64,000 nucleotides of DNA from Nocardia camponoti (GCF_014646135.1 NZ_BMMW01000006.1:1-64000); one strand, 5' to 3'. Positions 8,833 through 17,834 are shown, numbered from the stretch's first letter. Notes: generated by a model from the sequence alone, not told the origin. Numbers and translations: made by a program.

Positions 8833-9951
8833 ATGCCGCCCAATTCCGCACCCTCGTCCTCCCCCAGCACGGTCGCGCCATCGGTGGTCGCGCCCGCGCG
8901 CGCTGGTTCGAGTCCGGTGCATTCGGTGTCGGTTGTTGTTCCGGTTTATCGCGGTGAGGAAACCATCGCCGCGCTCGTCGCTGAATTGGCGCGACTCACC
9001 GGGCCATCCACCTCGACGGGCGGCGCGCGTTTCGCGGTTGAGGAGATCATCCTCGTTCACGACAACGGCCCCGACCGATCCGATGTTGTGCTCAAGGAAT
9101 TGGCGAGCAGCTACCCGCAGGTGCGCCCGGTGTGGTTGAGCCGCAACTTCGGCCAGGACGCCGCGACCATCGCGGGCATGGCCGCCGCCCAGGGCGACTG
9201 GATCGTCACGATGGACGAGGACGGTCAGCACGACCCCGCGTTCATCGCCGACTTCCTCGACGCCGCGCTGTCGTCACGCGCGGACCTTGTTTATTCGAAG
9301 CCGACGAACACGCGCCCGCACGGCCTGTTGCGCAACGTCACCTCGCGCGGCGCGAAAATCGTGCTCGCGACCGTGTTCGCGTTCCCAGACTCAACGCGAT
9401 TTGAAAGTTTCCGCCTCATCCGTGGCGACATCGGCAGGCAGCTCGCCGAGGTGGCGGCCAACGGCGTGTACCTCGACGTCGCGCTCACCTGGGTCGTCGG
9501 CAACGCCGTGCAGGTGCCGGTTGTGTTGCGCGCGGAAGGTCGCGACGAGTCGGGCTACAACTACCGTCGCCTGTTCTCCCTGTTCTGGAAAATGGTGCTG
9601 TGCAGCGGCACCCGTGGCCTGCGGCTCGTGAGCATGCTTGGCGTCAGCCTCGCGCTCGCGGGCGTGATCATGGCTGGCGTGGTGATCGTTTCCGCGATCA
9701 CCGGCGACCATAACGATCCCGAAGGCTGGGCGTCGATCATCGTCGTGCTGCTGCTGTGCTCGGGTGCCATCTTGTTCTCACTTGGCCTCATCGCCGAGTA
9801 CCTCGGGGTCGCGCTGCACATTCTGGTCGGCAAACCGCTGTACCTCACTGTGCAAACGCCCACTCCGCGCCCGGATACGATAGCCGCGCACCATCGCATC
9901 GACGCCGCGGTGGGCCAAGCAGTCGCGACGGAGAAGGGCCCACACGAGTGA
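8833..9951 (+). CDS. GT2-family glycosyltransferase, polyprenyl-phosphate sugar type
   Basis: A 372-residue protein with an N-terminal GT-A domain (SVVVPVYRGEETI near residue 40, then MDEDGQHDPAFI holding the acidic nucleotide-sugar site) and two C-terminal hydrophobic helices (about 265-340). This is the architecture of GtrB/DPM1-like enzymes that load a sugar on undecaprenyl or decaprenyl phosphate on the cytoplasmic side. The ATG at 8833 was chosen because the upstream extension of the frame is not conserved-looking. Its stop overlaps the GTG of the aminotransferase gene, so the two form an operon. It is divergent from the YfhO-like gene, and the GtrA gene lies beyond that. Confidence 0.88.
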   Translation: MPPNSAPSSSPSTVAPSVVAPARAGSSPVHSVSVVVPVYRGEETIAALVAELARLTGPSTSTGGARFAVEEIILVHDNGPDRSDVVLKELASSYPQVRPVWLSRNFGQDAATIAGMAAAQGDWIVTMDEDGQHDPAFIADFLDAALSSRADLVYSKPTNTRPHGLLRNVTSRGAKIVLATVFAFPDSTRFESFRLIRGDIGRQLAEVAANGVYLDVALTWVVGNAVQVPVVLRAEGRDESGYNYRRLFSLFWKMVLCSGTRGLRLVSMLGVSLALAGVIMAGVVIVSAITGDHNDPEGWASIIVVLLLCSGAILFSLGLIAEYLGVALHILVGKPLYLTVQTPTPRPDTIAAHHRIDAAVGQAVATEKGPHE

Positions 9952-11084
9952 CCGACCGCATCATCTTCAGCAGGCCATTCCGGTCGGCCGCCGAGCGCGA
10001 CAACTTGATGGCCGTGCTCGACTCCGACCACTCGCACGGTGACGGTCAATTCACGAAGTCGGCAACCGCGAAGATCAAGCAGATCACCGGTTCGCCGAGC
10101 GCGTTACTCACCACCTCGTGCACGCACGCGCTCGAATTGTCCGCGCTGCTCCTGGAATTGGGCCCCGACGACGAGGTCATCGTCCCCAGTTTCGCGTTTA
10201 CCTCAGCCGCGACGGCGATGGCGTTGCGTGGCGCGACGTGCGTCTTCGTCGACATCGACGAGTCGACCGGCAACATCGACCCCGAAGCTGCCGCCGCGGC
10301 CATCACTCCGCGCACCAAAGCGATCCTGGTGATGCACTACGGCGGCGTCGGTGCCGATATGGAAGCGCTGCTCGCGCTGGCGAATGCGAACGGCATCGCG
10401 CTCATCGAAGACAACGCGCACGGCCTTGGCGGCACGTGGCGCGGTCAGGCGCTTGGCACGATCGGCACGATGGGAACGCAGAGTTTCCACGACACGAAGA
10501 ACGTGCATTGCGGCGAAGGCGGCGCGTTGCTGCTTTCCGACGAGATTTTGATGAGTCGCGCCGAGATCATGCGCGAGAAGGGCACCGACCGCGCGCGATT
10601 CCTGCGCGGGCAGGTCGACAAGTATTCGTGGCAGGACATCGGATCCAGTTATCTGCCAAGCGAATTGAACGCCGCCGTTCTCGACGCGCAGCTCGCTGAG
10701 TTCGACACCATTCAGTCCGAACGCCATCGCGTGTGGAACACCTACGCCACCGCGCTGCCCGACTGGGCCGCGCGCAACGACGTGCGACTGATGCACGTGC
10801 CCGACGATCGTGGGCACACCGCGCACCTGTTCTACCTGCAACTGCCGAACGAGGACAGCCGCGACGGGCTCATCGCGCACCTCTCGGCGCGGGGCATCGT
10901 CGCGCCGTTCCACTACATCCCGCTCGACTCGAGCGCCGCCGGGTTGAAGTATGGCCGCACGCCGGTGCCGTGCACGCGCTCGGCGAATTTCTCGGCGACG
11001 ATTCTGCGCTTGCCGCTGTGGCCGATGTTGTCGGAGGCGCAGCTTGGTCGCGTTGTTGACGCGGTTACGGAGTACCAGGTCTAA
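9948..11084 (+). CDS. rffA: dTDP-4-amino-4,6-dideoxygalactose transaminase-like (DegT/DnrJ/EryC1, RffA type)
   Basis: A 378-residue PLP enzyme of the sugar aminotransferase family. Visible features are the substrate-binding TTSCTHALELSALLL region, the Asp-bearing EDNAHGLGG motif, and the PLP lysine in SFHDTKNVHCGEGGAL. The overall length and the FSRPF opening match RffA/WecE, which converts dTDP-4-keto-6-deoxyglucose to dTDP-4-amino-4,6-dideoxygalactose. It starts at GTG 9948 with a 4-nt overlap to the GT2 gene. It probably makes the amino-sugar donor for the neighbouring transferases. RffA or a close relative is likely; the exact sugar cannot be read from sequence. Confidence 0.85.
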   Translation: MTDRIIFSRPFRSAAERDNLMAVLDSDHSHGDGQFTKSATAKIKQITGSPSALLTTSCTHALELSALLLELGPDDEVIVPSFAFTSAATAMALRGATCVFVDIDESTGNIDPEAAAAAITPRTKAILVMHYGGVGADMEALLALANANGIALIEDNAHGLGGTWRGQALGTIGTMGTQSFHDTKNVHCGEGGALLLSDEILMSRAEIMREKGTDRARFLRGQVDKYSWQDIGSSYLPSELNAAVLDAQLAEFDTIQSERHRVWNTYATALPDWAARNDVRLMHVPDDRGHTAHLFYLQLPNEDSRDGLIAHLSARGIVAPFHYIPLDSSAAGLKYGRTPVPCTRSANFSATILRLPLWPMLSEAQLGRVVDAVTEYQV

Positions 11085-11096
11085 CTGCTTTAACGC

Positions 11097-11135
11097 GAAA
11101 CGTCCGCTCGATCACCAGGATCGGGCGGACGTTTT
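11097..11135. terminator. Bidirectional terminator between convergent genes
   Basis: A 13-bp stem (11101-11113 with 11119-11131, one G-T pair) has T-rich sequence on both outer flanks (GTTTTCG on plus, GTTTCG on minus). It lies between the rffA-like stop at 11084 and the convergent gene ending at 11176. Confidence 0.8.
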
Positions 11136-11175
11136 CGTTAAGCATTGTCGGGACCTGCCCCGGCGCGCGGCAGGG

Positions 11176-14133
11176 TCAGTCGACCGCGTACAGCTCGGCG
11201 GCCAGCTCCGGCGTGAGTTCCTCGTACGCGTCGTGGTCGCGGTGGTAGAACCACGTCGTCGGGCCCGGGGTCGGGTTGCCCAACGCCTGGACCGCGCTCG
11301 ATGACGGGCGGAAGCTCGCGCTGCGCGGGATCTCGTCGACGACCCACACCACGTCGGGCCGCTGGTCGGGGTCGAGTGCGCGCAGCGCTTCGGTGACGTC
11401 TTGGGCGGAGATGCTGAACCCACTGCGGACGCTCACCGCGGCGACAGCGAGCGTCACGTCACCGATCGGCAGCCCGTACGCCACTTCCATGTCGACGGGC
11501 GTGATGTCGTTGAGCACGTCGGTGATCGGCTGGGTGAAAATCGGGCCGCGCGGGGTGATGATTACCGTGTCGCGGCGGTCGACGAGCCAGTAGTCGCCGT
11601 CGCTGTCGCGGCGGAACAGGTTCTCCGTCGGCCACCACGCGTCGCCCTGTTCAAAGACTCCACGCAACCCACCGTCGGAAATGTCGCCAGCGTCAACGGC
11701 TTTGCCGAGCAGCAGGCCCGGCTCGTTGTCGGCGCTGCGCAGCGCGAAACCGTTGTCGCCCACCAGGATTTGCTCGCTGACCGGGTCATAGGCGACGAGT
11801 TCCACCCGCGCGGTGCCAGGCACGGGCCGCCCCTTCGCGCCGATCTTCGCGCCCGTGACATTCGCGAGCACAACGTCGCCGTCGATGGAGGCGTAAAACT
11901 CAAGCACCCGCGCAGGCGCGAACTGTTCGATGGTGCGTCGCCACAGCCCCGCCGGCATGCCCGACCCGATGAACAGGCGAATCGGATGCGCGTGTCCGGC
12001 CGGAAACACTTGGGCGTCAAGGAGATCGCGCACCATCGTCCACGTGTAGGTGACGACGGTGACGCCGTAGCGATGCACTTCCTCGGCAAAGCGACTGGGG
12101 TCGAATTCGGTCGACCGGGCGAGCGCGATACGCGACCCACCAGCGACCGCACCGCCGAGACTCACCAACAGCCCCGAAGAATGATGCAGCGGCGCAAGGC
12201 AATACACGGTGTCGCGACGGTCGAGGTCGGCCGCGCTCGCGGTGCCGAACGCCGAGAGCGCCCACCGGTGGTTGGTGATGTATTTGGCTTCCAGCCGGTC
12301 GCCGCTGCCGATCACGAGCACGAACGCGAGCTCACGCGCCAAGCCCGGGTTGGGCCGGTACCAGGCGGGAACGCGGACGAGGTCGGGGTCGATTTGCTCA
12401 AGGTCGATTACCCGGTCGCTGGTCGGCAACGCGAGCGCGCGCTTGTCGCCGCCGCCGAGTACCAGCGCGCGTTTGCCGGTAGCGGCAACGTCGACGAGGT
12501 GTTCGGGGTCGGTGATGACGGTCTTCACGCCGGTCAGGTCGAGCGAACGCGCGAGGTCGGGACCGGGCGCGAGCAACACCGCGACCGCACCCAACCGCGA
12601 CAGCGCCGACACCGCGGCGAGCGCGCTCGGTCGAGTGCCCATGACGACGCCAACGCGCGTCGCTGGCCGAATACCAACCGAGATCAGCCCGCGCACCACA
12701 TTGTCGATGCGCGTGTTGACGGCCGCATGCGTGTGCACGCGATCGTCGAAGAGGAACAGGTCTTTGTTCGGCGCGCGACGTGCCTGTTCGCGCAGCAGCT
12801 TGCCGAGCGAGATGCGGGTGTGCGGCTGGATCATGCCGAGTCGGGTGAGTCGCGGCAGGGCACGCGCGGCCTCCCCCGCGATTTCGACCGAACCGCGAAT
12901 CGTGTTGCCCGCCACGCCTTCTAACGCTTTGCCAACGCCCGCGCCGGCTTCGGCGAGGCTCGCGGCGGCGTGAATCACGCGCGTCGCCGCGGTGCGTGGC
13001 GCGTTCGACGTGGTCTCGGGGCTCATCGCGACGATCGGGTCGGGCAGCACGCCGTCGCCGTTGTGCCAGTCGATCCACTTCGCGACAAGCGGCCACGTCT
13101 GCTGCGTTGCCGTCGAGCCAGCGACCAGCCCGAAGTGCCCGGCGACCAGGCTCGCCTCGTACACCTCAGCATTGGGCGCGGCACGCACGATGCCACGCAC
13201 TGCGGCGGGCTGACCGATGTCGTCAACCTCGCCGAGGAACGCGAGGATCGGGCACTTGAGTTCGGCGAGCGAAACCGGGTGGTCACGAATGATAAAGCCG
13301 CCCAACATCATTCGGTTGTGCGCGACGAACTGCTTCAACAGGTCGGCGACAGCGGGACCTGAATACCCAACCCAGCCTTCGCTATTGAGGAATCGGCGCT
13401 GACGTTCCTTGGGCAGCAACGCTTCTCGGTCGTGGAGCTGCATAAGAAAGTCGATGCGTGACTTAGCGGTCTTCACCGGGTCAAGCAGCTGGAAGCCAAT
13501 GCGCACCATCGATTCGGTGATCGGCAGGTGCGGCATCACATGGTCGGCGAGGAAATCAGCGACGTCGGACACGATGCCGTAGGGCAGCCCGAACGGCATG
13601 CCAGCGACGATGTCGACGGGGCTGCCGAAGGTGACGATCGACGCGACGCCCTTGCCATACCGGTAGGCGGCGGTTTGATAGGCGAACATGCCGCCCTGCG
13701 AGTACCCCATCAGGTGCACCTGCGCGCCGGTGGCGGCGGTGACGGTGTCAATCGCCGAATCGATGGCAAGCACGTGGTCGGCGAGGTCGCGTTCCCAGCC
13801 GCCCTCTTCGGTGGCTGGTGAGCCGAAATCGATGACCCAGCAATCGATTCCAGCCGCATGCAGAATGCCGACAGCACCGCCAGCGGCGTTCACGTCCCAA
13901 ATATCGGCGTTGACCATCAGCGGCGGCACAAGCAACGCGACCGGGCGACCCGGGGTCGTATCGTCCGGGAAGTAATGCCGCAGCCGATACATCCGCTTGC
14001 GTTCAACAACCTCAAAGGGCGACGACTCGACGTCGTGGCTCAACCCGCCGAAGCGAACCACTTCCAGGCCGTTCTGCGCGGTCGCCAACAACCGCTGCAC
14101 CGAACCGACCATGCCCTTTGGACTGATATCCAC
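11176..14133 (-). CDS. Lipase/PHA-synthase-like hydrolase fused to an acyl-CoA-synthetase-like domain (Rv1683 homologue)
   Basis: A 985-residue two-domain protein. Residues 1-370 form an alpha/beta hydrolase with the nucleophile elbow GYSQGG (Ser145), a VDD acid region and AGHFG for the His, similar to PHA synthase depolymerases. Residues 430-985 have the fold of an AMP-forming acyl-CoA synthetase. M. tuberculosis Rv1683, annotated as a long-chain acyl-CoA synthase and lipase and linked to triacylglycerol metabolism, has this fusion. The adenylation motifs are degenerate: the ATP P-loop position reads VIGSGDRLEAKY, and the C-terminal catalytic Lys region reads PRSASFRPSSS with no Lys. The second domain may therefore bind lipids without activating them. 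GTG start with AGGTGG just upstream. Confidence 0.88.
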   Translation of the reverse strand: MDISPKGMVGSVQRLLATAQNGLEVVRFGGLSHDVESSPFEVVERKRMYRLRHYFPDDTTPGRPVALLVPPLMVNADIWDVNAAGGAVGILHAAGIDCWVIDFGSPATEEGGWERDLADHVLAIDSAIDTVTAATGAQVHLMGYSQGGMFAYQTAAYRYGKGVASIVTFGSPVDIVAGMPFGLPYGIVSDVADFLADHVMPHLPITESMVRIGFQLLDPVKTAKSRIDFLMQLHDREALLPKERQRRFLNSEGWVGYSGPAVADLLKQFVAHNRMMLGGFIIRDHPVSLAELKCPILAFLGEVDDIGQPAAVRGIVRAAPNAEVYEASLVAGHFGLVAGSTATQQTWPLVAKWIDWHNGDGVLPDPIVAMSPETTSNAPRTAATRVIHAAASLAEAGAGVGKALEGVAGNTIRGSVEIAGEAARALPRLTRLGMIQPHTRISLGKLLREQARRAPNKDLFLFDDRVHTHAAVNTRIDNVVRGLISVGIRPATRVGVVMGTRPSALAAVSALSRLGAVAVLLAPGPDLARSLDLTGVKTVITDPEHLVDVAATGKRALVLGGGDKRALALPTSDRVIDLEQIDPDLVRVPAWYRPNPGLARELAFVLVIGSGDRLEAKYITNHRWALSAFGTASAADLDRRDTVYCLAPLHHSSGLLVSLGGAVAGGSRIALARSTEFDPSRFAEEVHRYGVTVVTYTWTMVRDLLDAQVFPAGHAHPIRLFIGSGMPAGLWRRTIEQFAPARVLEFYASIDGDVVLANVTGAKIGAKGRPVPGTARVELVAYDPVSEQILVGDNGFALRSADNEPGLLLGKAVDAGDISDGGLRGVFEQGDAWWPTENLFRRDSDGDYWLVDRRDTVIITPRGPIFTQPITDVLNDITPVDMEVAYGLPIGDVTLAVAAVSVRSGFSISAQDVTEALRALDPDQRPDVVWVVDEIPRSASFRPSSSAVQALGNPTPGPTTWFYHRDHDAYEELTPELAAELYAVD

Positions 14134-14450
14134 GTTCCCACCTGGCCCTACTGCTTATAGTGACACACCTCACACACCCCGATGTGCTCATATGAGCTAA
14201 CCACACCGTGCCTCTATTATGTGTCCCGTGTGACACGCCGCATGTTCGGGCGGTCTATGCCGCATTTCCTCGGCCGGTGCGACGGGAGCCACTGTCGCCC
14301 CTCTTTCGCATGGATGCGCATATCTCTATGTGGTGATGGCCCGTTTCCTTGGCGAAATCACAGCATCGCCACAGCGTGAGAACAGGACGGTCGACCAGGC
14401 TTGACCGCACAGCGAAGGGGTCCCGGCGTTGCGAACGAAGTGAGGCGACG
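14134..14450. promoter_or_regulatory. Divergent intergenic region with two palindromes
   Basis: This 317-nt gap separates the Rv1683-like gene (minus) from a small gene (plus). It holds a perfect 12-bp palindrome GCTCATATGAGC at 14186-14197 and an inverted repeat GTGTC-N6-GACAC at 14221-14236. A TATAAG -10-like box lies near 14153-14158 on the minus strand. The palindromes lie just upstream of that box, where an operator for the lipid gene would be expected. No small gene with a ribosome-binding site is seen. Confidence 0.5.
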
Positions 14451-14813
14451 ATGGTCGAACTGGAGATCAACGACAACGACAACACTGTGTCTGTCCACGT
14501 GCTCGGCAGTCACCGTCTGCTCGCGCTGCGCCAGCAGGCCAGCTTCGATCGCGACGCGGTCGTCAGCATCGTTCCCGCCGAAGTCGACCTGCGTCCGCCG
14601 TGGGTCCGCGCGCCCGGCACGTTCCTGCCCGGCGTTATCGCCGCTGGCGTTTTTCGAGGTAAGGGCCGTCGCGAATTTTGGGACACGAAGTTCGGCGGCA
14701 ACGCGGTGCAAATCGACTTAGCACCGGGCGGCGATTTCACGCGCTTGGTCGTTGATGTCGACAATGTCGACGCCGTCATCCGTGAACTCGCCCCGCATTC
14801 AGCGGCGGCCTGA
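14451..14813 (+). CDS. Small conserved protein, bacterial PH-domain-like
   Basis: A 120-residue soluble protein. A hydrophilic N-terminal half is followed by the stretch VRAPGTFLPGVIAAGVFR and a FWDTKFGGNAVQIDL segment, a strand pattern I associate with small actinobacterial proteins of bacterial pleckstrin-homology-like fold. Function is unknown. The ATG at 14451 has GAGGCGACG upstream as ribosome-binding site, and the frame before it is not credible. Its end overlaps the end of the convergent racemase gene by 15 nt. Confidence 0.65.
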   Translation: MVELEINDNDNTVSVHVLGSHRLLALRQQASFDRDAVVSIVPAEVDLRPPWVRAPGTFLPGVIAAGVFRGKGRREFWDTKFGGNAVQIDLAPGGDFTRLVVDVDNVDAVIRELAPHSAAA

Positions 14814-15548
14814 CCGCTCCCCCAGCTCGTAATGGGCGAGCGCACCCGTGTACGGCTTGGGCAGTGGCGATGCGAATTCGCCCCTGCCCGATTTTCGTAG
14901 TCCCAGCGTCACCAGCGACTGCACGGTCAGCGTCGCCGCGGCGACCCCGTCAACGACTGGGACGCCGATGTCGTCGGAAATTCTCGCGCACAGGGTGGCC
15001 ATCCCCGCACAGCCGAGCACGACCGCGTCCGAACCGTCCTGTTCGACGGCCTGTCGGCATGCTTGGGTCACCACGGCACGCGCGCGCGGGTCGGTTTCCA
15101 ACGCGAGTACCGGCAGTTCGCAAGCGTGCACGCCCAGGCAAAACCGATCCATCCCATAGCGTTCGGCAAGGTCACGGGCGCGGCCCATCGTTCGGGCGAG
15201 CGTGGTGACCACGCTGAACCCGCGCCCGAGATGGCTCGCGGTGTGCATCGCCGCTTCCGCGATGCCGAGCACCGGACCGGTGGCGAGTTCGCGTGCCGCG
15301 TCGAGCCCCGGGTCGCCGAAGCACGCGATCACGTACCCGTCGACGCCGTCGGCTTCACCTTGCTGAATCGCGGTGAGCAGGCCGGGCACGCTCAGCGCTT
15401 CGTCGTAGTGACTTTCGATCGAAGCCGGTCCGGTCGGTGACGTGACCGCGTCGAGCAGTGTGCCCGGCGCGATCACGGCCTTGGCACACTGCTCGATTGC
15501 GAGCGTCATCGACCGAGTGGTGTTGGGGTTGACCACTCGGATGCGCAT
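14799..15548 (-). CDS. Hydantoin/allantoin racemase-type Asp/Glu racemase
   Basis: A 249-residue cofactor-independent racemase of the HyuE/HpxA family. It opens with the diagnostic RVVNPNTT and carries the two catalytic cysteines in VIACFGD (near residue 76) and LGCAGM (near residue 180). The family interconverts enantiomers of 5-substituted hydantoins or of allantoin. It lies one nucleotide after an NCS1-type permease on the same strand, with a GntR regulator further upstream, which supports uptake and racemisation of a hydantoin-ring compound. No hydantoinase or carbamoylase gene is present in the window, so the downstream steps must be encoded elsewhere. Confidence 0.87.
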   Translation of the reverse strand: MRIRVVNPNTTRSMTLAIEQCAKAVIAPGTLLDAVTSPTGPASIESHYDEALSVPGLLTAIQQGEADGVDGYVIACFGDPGLDAARELATGPVLGIAEAAMHTASHLGRGFSVVTTLARTMGRARDLAERYGMDRFCLGVHACELPVLALETDPRARAVVTQACRQAVEQDGSDAVVLGCAGMATLCARISDDIGVPVVDGVAAATLTVQSLVTLGLRKSGRGEFASPLPKPYTGALAHYELGERSGRR

Positions 15549-17027
15549 TTACGGTTGCACCGCCGCGCGCTTGGCACCGGTGAGCAGGTAGTACACGGCA
15601 AAGCCGATGCCGCAGCCGATAAACCAGCTGTACTGGGCCGCGGTGTGCATGCCGTAAATGCTGTTGGCAAGCACCGGGAATACCGCGATGGCCGCACCGA
15701 TAATCGTCGCGATAATCGCGGCGGGGTGGTAGCCCTTCGTGTAGTAGTAGGCGCCGGTTGTTGAGCGGGTGAACAGATCGTCGACGATCACCTTTTGCTT
15801 GCGCACCAGGTAGAAATCGCAGATCAGCACGCCGAACAGTGGGCCGATAAAGGCACCGAGCACTTCGAGGGTGTAGTGGATGACGTCGGGATTGTTGTAG
15901 AGATTCCACGGCGTGATGAGCACTGAACCGACTGCCGCGATCATGCCGCCGGCACGCCAACTAATGCGCTGGGGACTCACATTCGAGAAGTCGAACGCGG
16001 GCGAAATGAAGTTGGCGACGATATTGATGCCGATGGTCGCGATCGTAAAAGTCAACGCGCCCAACAGAATAGCGAAGGTGGAATCGATCTTGGCGACGGT
16101 CGCGACCGGGTCCGTGATCAATTCGCCGTAAATCGGGACGGTAAGCGAAGCGGTGACAACAACGAGCAGGGAGAACGCGAGGAAGTTCACCGGCAGACCA
16201 AGCAGATTGCCGCGTTTGACCGCCGCGAAGCTCTTGCCGTAGCGCGAAAAGTCGCCGAAATTGAGCATGGGGCCAGAGAAGTAGGAGACGACGAGCGCGA
16301 TCGCGCCGAGCATCACCGGAACCGAGTCCCAGCCGGTGTATTTCACCGCGCCGAGGTTGAGGTCGATGGCGCTCCAGCCCGCTTTGGCGATGAGGTAGCC
16401 GCACAGCAGGAACATCACGACGTAGACGGCGGGACCGCAGAAATCGATGAACTTGCGAATCGAATCCATGCCGCGCCAGAAGACGCAGGCCTGAATGACC
16501 CAGAGCGCGAGATAGCTACCCCAGCCGAGCAGGGAAAGGCCGAGGAATCCGTAGTCGGCGGTGACCGCGTAGGGCGCGAGGCCGGGGAACAGTTTCACCA
16601 ACACAACATCGAGTGCGGCCGAAGCAAGGAATGTTTGAATGCCGTACCAGGCCACCGCGATTAATCCGCGAATAATCGCGGGCACATTCGCACCGAGTAC
16701 ACCGAACGCACTGCGACAGATCACCGGATAGGGAACGCCGGTGAGTTGGCTCGGTTTAGCGACCAAATTGCAGAGGAAGTACACGATCGTGATGCCGATG
16801 AGCAGCGCGGCGAGTACCTGCCAACTGGCCAGACCAAGGGCGAAAAGGCTTCCGGCAGTGACGTATCCGCCGACGCTGTGCACATCCGACATCCAGAACG
16901 CGAAGATGTTGTAGGTGCCCCACTTTTGATCTTTCAGCGGAGCGAGATCCGCATTCGTGAGACTGGGATCGTAAGCTGGGGGTTCCGGCGCGGAAATCCC
17001 CGCCGATGAGGTAATGGTGTCGGTCAT
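15549..17027 (-). CDS. NCS1-family permease (hydantoin/allantoin/purine:cation symporter)
   Basis: A 492-residue protein with about twelve membrane segments. The N-terminal stretch NADLAPLKDQKWGTYNIFAFWMSD and the following SVGGY motif are typical of NCS1 transporters such as Mhp1 and PucI. These import hydantoins, allantoin or nucleobases with Na+ or H+. The ATG at 17027 has GGGAAG at good spacing, and a TTG four codons upstream is less likely. The gene abuts the racemase gene downstream and is preceded by the GntR gene, making a three-gene unit on the minus strand. Confidence 0.9.
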   Translation of the reverse strand: MTDTITSSAGISAPEPPAYDPSLTNADLAPLKDQKWGTYNIFAFWMSDVHSVGGYVTAGSLFALGLASWQVLAALLIGITIVYFLCNLVAKPSQLTGVPYPVICRSAFGVLGANVPAIIRGLIAVAWYGIQTFLASAALDVVLVKLFPGLAPYAVTADYGFLGLSLLGWGSYLALWVIQACVFWRGMDSIRKFIDFCGPAVYVVMFLLCGYLIAKAGWSAIDLNLGAVKYTGWDSVPVMLGAIALVVSYFSGPMLNFGDFSRYGKSFAAVKRGNLLGLPVNFLAFSLLVVVTASLTVPIYGELITDPVATVAKIDSTFAILLGALTFTIATIGINIVANFISPAFDFSNVSPQRISWRAGGMIAAVGSVLITPWNLYNNPDVIHYTLEVLGAFIGPLFGVLICDFYLVRKQKVIVDDLFTRSTTGAYYYTKGYHPAAIIATIIGAAIAVFPVLANSIYGMHTAAQYSWFIGCGIGFAVYYLLTGAKRAAVQP

Positions 17028-17111
17028 CGCACTTCCCAATCCGAGGGCAAATCAAGCTGCCCTGAGGGTAAGTATCAGCCGTTTCCTCGTGATTGCTCGT
17101 GAATTTCTCGA

Positions 17112-17834
17112 CTATTGCGGCGAAGATATATGTTCCGGGGCGAGCAGGCCGGTATCGGTTGGGAGGGTGGCGATGACCGATTCTAGTCGGCGATGATGCA
17201 GGTCGGCAGCGGCGAGCAGTGCGTCGACATCGCGGGCGAGGAAAGCTTCGAGCAGCAAAAGGTGGTCAGTGTGCAGACTTTCGCGGTCGCTACGGTCGAT
17301 ATGCACCATCGATTGCACGGGTTCGGTGACATTCCACGCGGTTTCGAGCATGTGGAGTAGCCGGTGCATGCGCGATGGTCGGGTGAGGGCAACGTGGAAA
17401 CGGCGCGATTGGCGGTGGTAGGCAACGGGGTCGTCGTTGAGGATGGCGCGTTCGAGGAGGTCGTTGACCTCGCGGAGGTGGTCGCGATCGTCGTCGTCGG
17501 CCGCGAGTGCGGCGGCGGCAAGCGACGCGGTTTCGAGGGTGTCGCGCACGATATACATTTCGCGCAACTCTTGGACGGTGAGCTGGGCCACCTGATAGCC
17601 GTGTTGTTGCCGGTGCGTCACGAGCCCTTCGCCGATGAGCGTTTTCAGTGCTTCACGCACCGGAATGTGGCTCACCCCAAAGAGTTCCGACACCTCACGC
17701 AGCGGAATGACGGTGGTTGGCGGGACCGCTCCGTCGAGTATCACGCGGCGCAATTCGCCTAAGATGCCTTGCGGACGGCCCGGCTGGTCGACCACCAGTC
17801 TCGCGAGCAACGCTGATCGTCGTCTTGATGACAT
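17112..17834 (-). CDS. GntR-family regulator, FadR/FCD type
   Basis: A 240-residue transcription factor. The N-terminal winged helix includes REVSELFGVSHIPVREALKTLIGEGLV (about residues 46-72). The C-terminal all-helical FCD domain has the metal/ligand residues in YHRQSRRFHVAL and in the LHTDHLLLLEAF region. FCD regulators bind small carboxylic or nitrogen compounds. It is the first gene of the unit with the NCS1 permease and racemase and probably controls them. It is also divergent from the serine hydrolase at 17944. Confidence 0.88.
   Translation of the reverse strand: MSSRRRSALLARLVVDQPGRPQGILGELRRVILDGAVPPTTVIPLREVSELFGVSHIPVREALKTLIGEGLVTHRQQHGYQVAQLTVQELREMYIVRDTLETASLAAAALAADDDDRDHLREVNDLLERAILNDDPVAYHRQSRRFHVALTRPSRMHRLLHMLETAWNVTEPVQSMVHIDRSDRESLHTDHLLLLEAFLARDVDALLAAADLHHRRLESVIATLPTDTGLLAPEHISSPQ

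Noticed and set aside
11401..12924. A 507-codon plus-strand frame inside the Rv1683-like gene
   Set aside because: It mirrors the real gene on the other strand and shows no domain or ribosome-binding site.
14182..14379. A 65-codon frame upstream of the bPH-like gene
   Set aside because: It runs through the palindromes and promoter region, has no ribosome-binding site, and its Cys/His/Trp-rich translation looks random.
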